The position numbers and the translations under genes are program-made. From the NCBI GenBank assembly GCA_022494885.1, contig JAGVSM010003771.1:186001-250000 (forward strand): a DNA stretch of 64,000 nucleotides. The letters are read 5' to 3'. Below, piece by piece: positions 31,660-42,362 of this stretch. Origin of the DNA: Micrasema longulum (taxonomy: Eukaryota > Arthropoda > Insecta > Trichoptera > Brachycentridae). Below the pieces are notes generated by a model. That model was not told the origin of the DNA and did no database searches. It saw only the letters and a list, made by a program, of their open reading frames with translations. The first letter of the stretch is position 1. Each line of letters opens with the position of its first letter.

Positions 31660-32335
31660 AATGTCTTTAGAATAGAGCTCTTAAAAACATTCTTGGACTT
31701 AAATGGGATTCCCGTGTCAAGGATATCTACCAACAAACAAAGACACTTCCTTTCAAGGTGATGCCACTGCATGACATAACCAATACTATTTTAAGTATCA
31801 TAAACTTTACTGCTCACTCAAATTTAAAATACACATTTGGTCATGATATTCACAATTACAATACGCATTTTTCAGGAAATCTTCATGTGTCTAAGTTTTG
31901 CTCAACAAACTTCGGCAGTAGGTCCTCGGAAAATATTGGCCATTACGAATATATTACTACCCGATGAGCTAAAATACGAAATATTGAATAAAAAATCTAG
32001 TGTCCCATTAAAAAAAAAAATATTTCTTAAATCTTTTTGAAAGTGATAATTATTAATGTAATTTATATAGATGGTGTTTTATGTTTCTCATATAATAATG
32101 TTTTCTGTCTATTTCGGATGTATTTAATATGTATGATATTATGTATTGCCAAAAAAATGTTTTTTCTTATGTACGGTCCCAATTGAGTTTCTTTAATAAC
32201 TCCTGGGAGTAAAATATGTACTTTTTGTATTATATGTTTTATAAGTAATATTTAAAAAATTTAAAAAAATTGTGAAGCGCCCTTGAGGTGAATTTTTTCA
32301 TAAAAATGGCGCTTTAAAATTTAAGCTTATTTAAC
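31660..32335 (+). pseudogene. LINE NL7 reverse-transcriptase C-terminus
   Basis: NRALKNILGLKWDSRVKDIY, QQTKTLPFKVMPLHDITNTI, and then NYNTHFSGNLHVSKFCSTNF give the QNRALR(x)ILG pattern and the C-terminal NTR region of LINEs. It directly follows NL3. At 32273-32320 hairpin D is present in the opposite orientation (AAGCGCC ... GGCGCTT). Confidence 0.6.
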
Positions 32336-33101
32336 TGTTATTCTGAATATTATAAATGGGATAATGTGTTTATTTATATAACGTATGTGCCTCTTAGAGT
32401 TAATACCCAAATAAATAATTAATCATGGTGGTGTTTCATAATATATTAAATCTTATGCTGCCAAGAGTTCCTGAACTACTTAATGTTCTAGTTTTCAGGG
32501 CGCGAGTCTCCCGAAGTATATTATTAGTTCTCGAGTCGAGTAGTGCTATGTGGCGAGAATACACTGCACTAATGGTACATATGTGTGTGTACAGATACGT
32601 AGGACTTCCCACTTAATCAATGGATCTATTTATGTGTACATGTAGGTAGTTTGTACCACCTATCTTACCTACATTTTGCTACCGACGGCGACGTTGAGAG
32701 CAAAGCTCGGGTCTGTGTACAAAGTCTTTTGGGAAAATAAAAATAGACTGAGTGGTTAGATTAATGTTCTAAGTGAAGCGGAAATAGAATAATATTAAAT
32801 CGAATGGTATTTTTTATTCGACGTTTTGTAGATTACGTTTGATTTTTTTTTACTGTATCAGGCGAAACAAGAATACCATAATTATGAGTTTGAAATTATT
32901 TTACTGAGCCGACGTTAATACAAATGTAGCAAAAATTCACGCACAAATAAAATGTGTAATTTGTAATAACCTTATCGTAGCCAATGCGACATTATTTTAT
33001 TAAATTTTAATAATAATACATTAAAAAAGGAAACCATCAACAACCTGCAGGCATTATTGCTATGGGCTAACTGTAACTTGAAATTTACATACGAACGAAA
33101 T
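32336..33101. other. unassigned
   Basis: 32440-32760 is less AT-rich (CTCGAGTCGAGTAGTGC, CCGACGGCGACG, AAGCTCGGGTCTGTG) and could be a solo LTR. I could not define paired ends or a target duplication. Confidence 0.25.
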
Positions 33102-33285
33102 GGATTGTGGTCCCGTGGTAGTATTGTGGACTCACGGGCCAAAGATAAGAGGTTCAAATCCCACTCTACCGCAACTTGATGTACATTTTTCTAGTACAAG
33201 TTATTTACGACTTTTAGGAAAAGGTCTGAATATTTGAGTATTTGAGTAAATAATAACAACTCAAGTATTTCAATTCTAAAAAATA
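33102..33285 (+). mobile_element. SINE-A, subfamily 2
   Basis: GGATTGTGGTCCCGTGGTAG, TATTGTGGACTCACGG, GGTTCAAATCCCACTCTACC, and tail ATTTGAGTAAATAATAACAA shared with the minus-strand copy at 9.7 kb. Confidence 0.65.
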
Positions 33286-33439
33286 TTTGCATTTATATTG
33301 ATTTGAGGTCTTGGATAAGCATGGAAGGAGCAGATAGAAACATTCTTAAAAAAAAATATTAAAAAATATAAATATTAAAAATAAATGCATACTGCAAATA
33401 AATCATATTTCCGTTATTTCAGCATATGTTAATGTGGTT

Positions 33440-33592
33440 TTTCTTTTTTTTTTCTTTTCTTTTCTTTTCTTTTCTTTTCTTTTCTTTTCTTTTCTTTTCT
33501 TTTCTTTTCTTTTCTTTTCTTTTCTTTTCTTTTCTTTTCTTTTCTTTTCTTTTCTTTTCTTTTCTTTTTTTCTTTTTCTTTTCTTTTCATGG
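33440..33592 (+). repeat. (TTTTC)n microsatellite
   Basis: An almost pure pentanucleotide run of about 25 units with slightly impure ends. The Phe/Leu/Ser frames across it are not genes. Confidence 0.95.
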
Positions 33593-33817
33593 TCATGTCA
33601 TACCATATATGTGCTGTAAATTTTTAAATAGTTAAAAAAGGAATGGCCTACGCTCAGACGCTGGAGGCTTTGTGGGCATTTTTTCCAATTCATGTTATAG
33701 CTTAATTTTAAGATTAATTTTTCAAAAGTGTATTTTTGTTATTATATTTCTATGTAAATAATATGTGTATGGAAAAATAAAAAAAATAAAAAAATTATAC
33801 CTACGTAAAATATACAA

Positions 33818-34300
33818 AGGAGTACCCAAAAGAAACTGGACTAATATTGTGATCGGCGGAGTTTTTTGAATATGGAATTCTGCTAATAGGATCAAATAGA
33901 GCTACCTTTCATTGGTCAGAATCCCAAGTGTTTTTGCTGGAGAAAGTTCGTTTGGCTGGAATGATTTTTTGTGAGTTGTGTGCTCTTCGTTTTTGCCATA
34001 GATGACCGACGGCGCGGCTGAGAAATTTTGCCTCCTGCGCAGTAAAACTGACACAAAAACTTTGGAAATTTTAACAAAGGCCCACAAACATGATGCTTTG
34101 AGGAAAACTTAAGTATTTGAGTGATGTTTACATTTTTAAAAAGGTGAAATGTCAATTGATAACAAAATCCGCTCTGGACGTCCTTCGACGGCTCGGACCG
34201 ACAAAAATGTAGTTAAAATTTGCCAAATCATCCCAGTAAACCGACAACACACTACCAAAAAAATTGTGGGGCTATCTGGAGTGACATTTGGTGTATTTGT
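33818..34300 (+). pseudogene. second mariner, N-terminal transposase remnant
   Basis: A likely left end, AGGAGTACCCAAAAGAAACT, is followed by frames reading TLEILTKAHKHDALRKT, VFE and RSGRPSTARTDKNVVKICQI. These correspond to the paired HTH region of cecropia/mauritiana-type mariners (TLExLxxAYGDEALSRTQVFEW ... SGRPSTSRTDENV). Stops and frameshifts are present. The catalytic part and the right end are lost; an unrelated LINE fragment abuts at about 34300. Confidence 0.65.
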
Positions 34301-34670
34301 TGCACAAAAATCCATGGTTAAAATAATACTCAGAGTCCCAATACAGACATCTACTGAAGAAATATTCCACAAATCACAACTTGTGACACCAAAACAATTA
34401 TACGATAAAAAAATACTCATTTACAGATTCAAAAACTACTCTTACTAAAATAAAAGGCATAACCCTTACAATATATCAGAAACCAATAATATAATCACTA
34501 AATCCTCAACACAAAGACAACTTAAACAAATACAAACTAGTACCACATTCGGACAAAAGGATTTAGGGTATTATTCAATTAAAATCCATAACCTACTTCC
34601 ACCATCTATTGAAACAATTAGTAACGAGAAAATGTTTAAAAGGCTATAAAAAATGGATAGTGGAGCTATG
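34300..34670 (+). pseudogene. LINE NL8 C-terminal fragment
   Basis: MVKIILRVPIQTSTEEIFHK, LVTPKQLYDKKILIYRFKN, then QLKQIQTSTTFGQKDLGYYS and IKIHNLLPPSIETI. This is the final LINE RT region (QxxCxRIILR, TxxGQxxxxYxxxxxYNxLP). Confidence 0.6.
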
Positions 34671-34999
34671 TAGAAGTAAAATGGATTGTCTCATTCGCCC
34701 AAACCAATATTGAATCAACTGCTCGATAGCATAGCTTATGTTATGTTTTTGTTTATTCATTGTGCGTTTTGTAATATAAATAATATAGATGTACATATAT
34801 TTCTTGTTTTTAAAAGTGTGAATATTTTGATAAATATGTTTTAATTAGTTATATTATTTTTGTAAAATACATGAATTTGAATAACACAAATCTCATTACT
34901 TGTAACATTGGAATTGCACAAAAATATAAAACCAACATGCTGATAGAACACACGCAATAAGAACGTTAATTTTATATTTCTACTTGACTTCTACGGTGA

Positions 35000-35105
35000 A
35001 TGTATATCTATATAGAGGGAGTTGCATGTTAGTGTAATTAGTGTTCTGACGAAGAAGGTAGATATAGAAAAGTCGGTAAGAGGTTATGTGCGAATATTAA
35101 TTAAC
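35000..35105 (+). mobile_element. Penelope P2 remnant with truncated hammerhead
   Basis: GTTCTGACGAAGAAGG followed by TATAGAAAAGTCGGTAAG. Stem II and the GAAACCGG strand are deleted. Confidence 0.45.
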
Positions 35106-35560
35106 ATTTATTTATAATTTACTTAAGAAAATTATTTTTACAGTTACCCGAGTTACAAGAAATAAATATTTCTAAGAGTCCAAGCTTTTAATGTTTGAAC
35201 TTAAGGTAAAAATAGTATTTCCTGAAACACAAATATCAGCCATGCAGTCGTATATATGCCAGAAACGTCCCGAGTGTATTTTCGTTTTACAGGTGTATAT
35301 TTGTATCGACCAATGCGCGATGAATAAAACTATCAAATTATCTATGGCAAATGCTACGGAAATAGCATAGAGTAATACGGAACAATATAATAAAGTATAA
35401 TATTCTCATAATAAAGGTTAATGATCAAAATTGAACAAAGAATTAAAATAAAATTTCGAAAAGGTTATGCTAAAATACAACATACACCTGGGAATAGAAT
35501 ATATTTATAGGTACTTTTTTCAAATTCAATTTATTTCATTGTTTGTAAAAAATGTTAATT
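35106..35560. other. AT-rich, nothing recognised
   Basis: No ORF or repeat match. Confidence 0.3.
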
Positions 35561-35561
35561 G

Positions 35562-35642
35562 TACGTTGGCGGGATTATTGCCAAATGGCAATTTTGTCCA
35601 ACCAACCAATAAAATCAAAGTTTTATTTTCATAATTTAAGAT
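35562..35642 (-). repeat. LINE NL2 3' terminus
   Basis: The minus strand has TTTTATTGGTTGGTTGGAC, hairpin ATTGCC/GGCAAT and CCCGCCAACGTACAA. It is 5'-truncated to about 80 bp. Confidence 0.65.
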
Positions 35643-35649
35643 TCCTAGG

Positions 35650-36058
35650 CAAATCTAAATCTAGATAAATCCACCTGGTCCACGAAGAAGTATAGAAATT
35701 GAAAAAATAACATTTTCAGGCGTTGCCTAATATGTAGGTGAAATGATTCAATTAGATTAATCTCACCCGCATAAATAAAGGTTTCAGATCTTCAACTTCA
35801 CAAACATCAACAGATGAAAGAATTGAAGGAATAAATGTGTTCAAATATGGGCAGAATGGTAAATGTTACACAGTGTGTTAATTGGCCACCTAAACCAGCC
35901 ATTGACAGGTCATAAGCCCTGTAGATGCCTAGACTTCTATATTACCTTCTCTTAAATGTTCTTCATCTCTGTTGTAATATGTTAGTGTGAACAGCTCCCC
36001 AGGGAGTTGAATTAATTTCCTTGTCTACAAAAATTTGGACAAACTCAAAATATTGTTG
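35650..36058 (-). mobile_element. M1 monomer, complete right end
   Basis: A minus-strand unit running from the terminal AATATTTTGAGTTTGTCCAA sequence (plus-strand right end) to the CAGGTGGATTTATCTAGATT end. It defines both ends of the 400-bp single-orientation unit. Confidence 0.7.
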
Positions 36059-38023
36059 AAATATCATGTTGTTGTAAAATATTTATATTTTTAACTTATT
36101 AAGTTTTCATACTTATTTTTAAAAAAAAACAAAATTGAAATGCGTTTATTATAATCATGCTTTAGTAGGGGTTTAAAATATGCCCTTAACAACGATTTAA
36201 TTAAATTTGGGTCTGGGGTTTGGTAATCAGCCGCTTAACGGACTGTAATCACAGTTATGGCTAATCGAAACACAATGGGAGCAACCTAATACGATGTGTT
36301 ATGGCCACCGGTAGAATTAACTCATTATCTTATGCCTTTATTATGCTGAATTAAACTTCATAACAATCCTCTAAACAACAGGTTAGCATCCAATGTAATA
36401 ATCGGCTGTTAAGGGGATAGGTGGTGTATATAGGTATTTGAGCATTGTTTTTATGTCACTTTATTGCAAATGCCTTGTGCAAAAAAGAAATAATTACAGA
36501 TTGAGTAGGTATGCGTGGTGGCAAAAGTTGGTTTGCTACCAGTAGTTTTTGGGTAAGTCTGCTGCTTTTGGGTGCGCTGCCGGTGACTGGCCTTGAGTGT
36601 CACCTGGGGGCGTTCTGGTGCTCCAGAGAGTTGTAATTAACGTTTCCTATCACTGTCGACATAAGAGGCTTTGTAATAGGTGAAGGTTTTATTTATTTAT
36701 TTTATTTATACTTCCCTTTGTCCCTATCTTGTAGACGATGAGGGGTGGTTTTAGAGCGACAGTGAAAGGGACATTTAAAATTTTAAAACGTTAATATTTG
36801 TTCACGCTTTTCCTTACTGAATTTGGTTAATAAAGGATGAAATATAATCAATACGCAATGAAAAAAAAATGCTTGATTGTATGAGTGAATCCGAAGAAAG
36901 ATATGTTGTCTCTAAAACGGATTCGAGTATGTGGTGGATGCTTTCAGTGTGCAAAAAAGAACAGTTCGGATTAATTTTGCCCTGCTAAAATTAACAAATC
37001 GACTTTTCACTGCCTCGTTTTTAAATTCAGAATTATTTTTTTTATGTCAAAACTTTTCCCGTTATCATATTTGAATCAATCCACGTTAGAAGGGCACAAG
37101 TCTATAGACTCAAAGTTTGAGAAAGTCGATAAAAACTGTCACCAATTTTTTTAAGGAATTTGTCATATTTTTAATTAATAATTTGGTTTAAATAAGTAAT
37201 ACTGATATAAAAGTTTATTAAATATATTATTTTGTTGGTAAGTTTTTTATTATATTTTTTTAAATCCATGAACTAGTTCCCTTTATTTATAATCTAGATG
37301 TTTTTCGAAAAAAATTAAATAATGATTTATTATTTCTTCAGTAAAAAAGTAAAACAATTTGGTGGTTCCAATATTAAGTCTACTTCCTACAGTTAAACAT
37401 TTAGTAAAGATATATTAAACTATCTTAATTAAAAATCAATAAATTTAAAGGAATTCAATGTAAAAATAATAACAAATATTCTAGAATAATTTATAGTTCT
37501 CATTTATTTTCTACCATATCGTCAACACCCTGGTTACATTCCATGGTCTAGGTTAGCAGCATTTTGTTTCCGCTTTCTCGTCGGATTCTTCTCTTTATCT
37601 ATGTTGGAACGACTTAAATATCCTACAGCGTGTCACGTTGGATTTTTAAGGTAAAACTACTTAACTGACAGCTGTCGTATTGCCAGAACACTCATAAAGT
37701 ATTGCCACTAAATAAAATGTTTTTTTCTAATCCCAAGTTAAAAAAGAACTGACCAGTCTTCTTTTAGCACTTAGAACACCAGCCGAATAGACATAGAATT
37801 TACCCTGTGCCCGGCCCATTTTTGTGAAAATTCATGCGTTGTGAAGGGTTTCTTAAAAGTGTCACAATTATGAAAATACCGAGTTAAATTAATTGAAACT
37901 TCTCATATTTATTTAAAACAATTTAATAAGTCATTTTTGTTTGATATTTTGCCAACCTTGGCCTTTATGGAGAGCCACATTGCAATGTTTGCACATATAT
38001 CTACAGCGTCTCACTCTTTTTTT
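36059..38023. other. unassigned 2-kb stretch
   Basis: 36190-36430 and 36520-36680 are less AT-rich (AATCAGCCGCTTAACGGAC, GCTGCCGGTGACTGGCC) but hold no ORF or known repeat. A short inverted pair CTTCCCTTTGTCCC / GTGAAAGGGACA lies at 36711-36771. Confidence 0.3.
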
Positions 38024-38304
38024 TGTGCTTTGTATCCCAGAGTGTAAACACGTGGGTATAATAACCACGCGTTGTGTCCCAGTTTTCACGTATTGTAATG
38101 GTTGGATTATTTATAAAGCGCCATTTTTGTGAAAATCACCTCAGGGTGGTTTACCAACAGCGAGAAAATACTTATAAAAGCCACTAGATGTCAATAAAAT
38201 GCACTTTTTTGGACAGCTGGTAAACCACGTGAAAACGCGGGACCGGGACACAACGCGTAGTTATATTATCACGTGTTTACACGGCTCCAGGATACAAAGT
38301 GTTA
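38024..38304. repeat. inverted-repeat element with an insertion in its left arm
   Basis: Left arm 38024-38091 (CTTTGTATCCCAGAGTGTAAACACGTG split as CTTTGTATCCC, GTGTAAACACGTG, CACGCGTTGTGTCCC, TTTTCACGT) mirrors 38227-38302. GGTTTACCA at 38148 and TGGTAAACC at 38219 continue the pairing. About 56 bp of hairpin-D sequence (38092-38147) interrupts the left arm. This is a foldback element hit by a LINE 3'-end insertion. Confidence 0.6.
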
Positions 38305-38670
38305 ACACGGAACTAAAATCGCTGTAACAATTTTTTACAAGTTATTTGTTAGTTTTAAGCTTTTTTGTTAAATATTGAATGAGGACTAAAAGATATGTAT
38401 TTTTTAATTAATCTTACATAAAAATTTCAAAATGACCAAAAATGTATTTTTTGAACATCGATTGGATCGATTCATTTGCAGACCAAACGTCCGAAGATGG
38501 CAGATAAAACGGGACGTTTTTTGGATTTTCGGATGACCCTAGCTCCCATTAGAAAAGTATTTTGATCATGTGTTACATGAAAGTAGGGTGATCAGTCCAA
38601 CGCTTCAGGAATCAGTACAAGAACACTTAAATTTGTAAGAAAACATTTTTGATGGAAGCTTATTGTAGAA
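38305..38670. other. AT-rich, nothing recognised
   Basis: An AAACGTCC/GGACGTTT inverted pair sits at about 38485-38520. No gene. Confidence 0.3.
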
Positions 38671-38745
38671 ATAAAAGACGAGTGATACTTTAATCCACAA
38701 AATTGGAATATCCAGTGACCGGTTTCATCGTAGAGAATTCAAAAT
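38671..38745 (-). mobile_element. Penelope P3 pLTR scrap with half a hammerhead
   Basis: The minus strand ends with GATGAAACCGGTCACTGGAT. It matches the 3' half of the motif at 39444-39486 and the following ATAAAAGACG-type flank, in the opposite orientation. The CUGA strand is missing. Confidence 0.5.
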
Positions 38746-38756
38746 TATACGAGAGT

Positions 38757-39206
38757 CAAATTACAACAGGGATGGAGAGTACCTTAAAGTAAGGAATACG
38801 GAAATCTAGGCATTTACAGGGCTTATGACCTGTCGTTGTCTTCGTCCAAGAAGAAGTTTGAAAATTGTTTTCAGGCGTTGCCTTGTATGTGAAATAATTC
38901 AGTCAAATGAATCTCTTCACAGCAATAAAGGTTTCAGCTATTTAACTTCACTTAAATCAACAAATGGATTAATTGAAGAAATATGGATGTTCAAACATAG
39001 GCAAAATTGTGAATGTTACACAGTGTGCAAAGTGGCCACTTAAACCAGTCAACGACAGATCATAAGCCCTGTAAATGCCTAGACTTCCATATTCCCTACT
39101 TTAAGGTCCTCTCCATCCCTGTTGTAATTTGTTAATCTTAATGACTCTCGAGGGGTGAAATCCAATCTTTTGTCTACAAACATTTGGACAAACTTAAATA
39201 TTGTAG
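38757..39206. mobile_element. M1 foldback element
   Basis: Short forward arm (38760-38840), then a reverse unit from GAAGAAGTTTGAAAATTG to the right terminus (ACAAACATTTGGACAAACTT). The reverse unit still carries GTGGCCACTTAAACC and CAGTGTGCAAAG. Confidence 0.7.
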
Positions 39207-39436
39207 TATATGAGAGTCAATTAAACTAAATTATTTTTGTCTTAAGAATCATTGACAAAGTGTTTCAGGTTAAGGGAGTTGATGTTATAATATTTCTAAT
39301 GAGTTTAAGTATTGCATATATATTATTTTTCATTGTCCCATCCTTCGTTAGTTTGATTTCGGTCAATTATGATTTCTGAAAAACATTATAATTATTTAAG
39401 TAATGATTTTTTGCCCTTAACATTGAATTTTTTAGT

Positions 39437-39540
39437 AAAGATACCAGTCTCAAAGATGCAGCGAAAGCGATAAAACCGGTCACTGGATATTCAAAATTTG
39501 TGGATAAAAGTATCACACGTCTTTTATTTGTATAATAAAA
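39437..39540 (+). mobile_element. Penelope P3 pLTR fragment with hammerhead-like motif
   Basis: 39444-39486: CCAGU, CUCAAAGAUG, hairpin GCGAAAGC, GAUAAAACCGGUC, ACUGG. Outer stem CCAGU/ACUGG and palindrome ACCGGU are intact. The upstream core is not CUGANGA and G12 is lost. Confidence 0.45.
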
Positions 39541-39600
39541 ATCCAAGAGCAATAAAACATTCCAGTTTAAACAACCGTTAAAATCTGTGTTTCACGTCCA

Positions 39601-39672
39601 CCCGGCAAGAAATCGAACCCAGGATCTCAAGAATGGCAGGTGATCGCGCCAACAGTTACGCAACAAGGCGAA
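39601..39672 (-). mobile_element. possible third tRNA-derived SINE head (SINE-C)
   Basis: The minus strand starts GTTCGCCTTGTTGCGTAACT and reaches a B box GGTTCGATTTC about 50 bp later, then CTTGCCGGGTGGACG. The spacing fits a tRNA-like head. Only one copy is seen in the window. Confidence 0.35.
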
Positions 39673-39682
39673 CTTATCTCCA

Positions 39683-40364
39683 ATCGATTGTATTTTTCAG
39701 ATTTGTTACGTGAGAGCAGCAGTCAAGTCAAAAACACTCGTCCAGGGTAGAGTTCTGGTTCTATTTCACACACATAACTGTATTATTTATCCACCCGGAT
39801 TGAGAAAAATGCAAAATTTGTTCAAGAAAAAGAACACTTTTTGTTTTACCATAACAATCGTGAAAGAAATTTTTTTAAGAGTATTATTTTCTCAAGAACA
39901 TTTATTTCGAAGAGAAGATTTATTACTCAAACTCCCCAAGGATTAAAATATCTCATAAATTAATTAAAGATTCGACCTTTTTTCCTGTTTGTACGTTTTT
40001 GTTAACTTATTTTCAGCATCTTTAGTGAATTCGTTTGAATAAAATTGTCATTTGTTGATACAAAACAGCGATATTCAACTGCCGAGCGTAGGCAGATAAA
40101 TTCCATTTGAAACTATAATCACAATCAGTTCCAAATCTGTAATAGCAATCAATCTTACAGTAGTGATACAGTACATAACTGTGACAGTTCTCAATTGGAA
40201 TAGGTTTTTATACAATTTCAACTTTTTTTTTCTTTTTCAATTTGTATAATAGTTTAGGTTGCAATTTTGAGTACTGTTTATCTATTAAACACAATTTAAA
40301 CTATTATACATATCAATGGCTGAGTTCCATAGAATGATAGGTTGTTGGATATAATTGATAGGAT
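39683..40364. other. nothing recognised
   Basis: The frame at 39710-39946 has no domain. 40080-40200 is slightly less AT-rich. Confidence 0.3.
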
Positions 40365-40660
40365 AGGATAAAATAAGATGTCACTGATCTTCTCTTAAAC
40401 GGCTCAACCGATTTACGTGCGGGTTTTAGCAACATGCAGATCTTCAACCTGCGCGTGTTAGTAGATATATGCATTTTCAATCGAATCTGTAAAAAAAAGT
40501 TAACAGCATAAATATTTTTTTTTCGACCTACCAGGGTTATATTTGACAAAAACGCATATACAAAAAATGGAAGGATGTTGTTCTATTGTGCAAAAAAAAA
40601 GTTTGTTTATGAATGTTTATAATCAATTTTTTTATTTTCTATTTTCAATAAGTCTTTCTT
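40365..40660 (+). repeat. dispersed repeat E
   Basis: CTCAACCGATTTACGTGCGG, ATTTTCAATCGAATCTG, AAGTTAACAGCATAAA, CTACCAGGGTTATATTTGAC, TGGAAGGATGTTGTTCTATT, TTTATGAATGTTTATA. The order is the same as at 43.4-43.87 kb. Confidence 0.55.
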
Positions 40661-40977
40661 ACTATTTATTTATTATAATACGTTTTCTTGTATTTTGTAT
40701 TTTATCTATAAAAAATACAACAATATTATTTTTTCAGCTATTGAAATAGCTTTGGAATTGATGTCGTGTGACAATTAAAGTACACGCGGTCTCATTAAAA
40801 GGTGGATTAGAAAAATATAATTTTGAAAGGCTAAATAAAAATGTAAAAAAAATACTGCATGGCTGTATTTTGAAGATTAGTACGTGCAAGTCGAGGTTAT
40901 GGAATTTACGCTTATATGTATATACATTTTTATTTAATATACGCTTTTTATTTATTCAACTTTTTATAGATGATTTT

Positions 40978-41545
40978 ATTTGTACATTGGCGGGTTTATT
41001 GCCAAATGGCAATTTCTTCCAACCAACCAATAAAATAAAAGTTTTATTTTTATAATTCAAGTTACAGAACATGTTTATTAGAAAAAAAGGATTAAATAGC
41101 TAAAGATATATAAAAATAGAAATCAACGTATTTGTTTATAAATTAACTTAAATCGAAACTATTACTCGATGAAAAAAAGGGGAAAAAAAGGAAAAACGAA
41201 AGGAGGAGAGATTAAGGAAGAGAAAAGAGAATTTTCTTCAGACGTGATTTAAACAGAGATAATGTAGCAACATCTTTGGTGGTGGATGGGAGATGATTCC
41301 ACAGTCGAGACGCATGGACACTATATAAGTTTGAGAAGAAAGAGGAATTGTGGATGGGTATTAAGAGAGTGCCTTGAGAATTAGAACAAAGAGGTAAACC
41401 ATGAACTTATAAGCGTTGTTATTTTTCACGCAGGTATATAGGAGCGTTAGGACTATGAAGTACGTTGAACAGAAGTGAGAAGGAGTGATAGTCTCTCCGC
41501 TGTCTAATTTTGAGCCATTTCAGTTGCCTACGATATTTTTTTTAT
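40978..41545 (-). pseudogene. LINE NL2 C-terminal fragment with 3' end
   Basis: Minus-strand counterpart of 46614-47290: conserved DNA for a KWLKIRQRRDYHSLSL-like region, Arg-Leu-Trp and the poly-pyrimidine UTR, then hairpin ATTGCC/GGCAAT (40997-41012) and CCCGCCAATGTACAAA. The 5' truncation point is near 41540, next to a sequence shared with 43858-43928. Confidence 0.65.
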
Positions 41546-41880
41546 GGACCCCAATCAGATTCTTTCCTTACATTCCTTATAATTTATTCCCATTTATTTC
41601 TTATTACTGGATTTTCGCCAATACTCAAATAATTTGAACTGATATTAAATACATTTTTGAAAATCGCATTCATGCATGAAGTGCACCCCTGCTGGTGAAA
41701 AAGGTCGAGTTTGACATTTGCAAAAAGAATTCTTAATTTGAAAATAATTATTTTATGTTTTGGAATTCTACCATACACAAGTACCTAGAAACCTACTTAT
41801 CAAAAAAAAATATTTTTCCAAGCTAACAGCAAGCAAACCAACATTTGGGTAGGACAACGTCTGTCATGTCGGCCAGTTAT
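41539..41880 (-). repeat. unclassified dispersed sequences
   Basis: 41539-41600 shares TTTTTTATGGA, CAATCAGATT and CCCATTTA with 43858-43928. 41835-41875 (minus strand) carries CAGACGTTGTCCTACCCAAA as at 15.7 kb. Confidence 0.35.
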
Positions 41881-42362
41881 AGATAAAAACCACTCCTTTT
41901 TAAGTCAACAAAGAAATAAGTTCTTTTTTTAATTTTGACTTTTGTTCTTTTATTGCGCTTTGAATTATGTAAATAATACAGGTATACCTAAATAAAATAT
42001 AAACTTAAATACGTAGTGTTTAAGACTTTCTAAAAATTTTGTTATTTCTCAGTATATTTAGTCTTCTTGAAATATTCTCACATGTAAAAAAATTAAAAAA
42101 GTATTTGTTAAGTGTCCTCGGCACGAGTAACTTCAGTGAGGTCACATATTTTTATTATTTTTAATTGTTGTTTAATGTGAAAAAAAAAACGAATTATTTA
42201 AAAATAATAACCCAGGAAAAATATTAGTTTTCTCTTGTTAGACATTTATTTTAATATGGAAAAAAATAAACTTTATATCTTAGCTCTATAACTAATTAAA
42301 TCGCTGTGATAATTTGCATAAACAACACTACTTTTAAAACTAATAAAAAAAAACTAATCAAA

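Noticed and set aside
32440..32760. Solo LTR
   Set aside because: Composition differs from the flanks, but I could find no terminal TG/CA pair with a target duplication or a second copy.
33426..33635. Phe/Leu/Ser-repeat protein
   Set aside because: It is the translation of the (TTTTC)n microsatellite.
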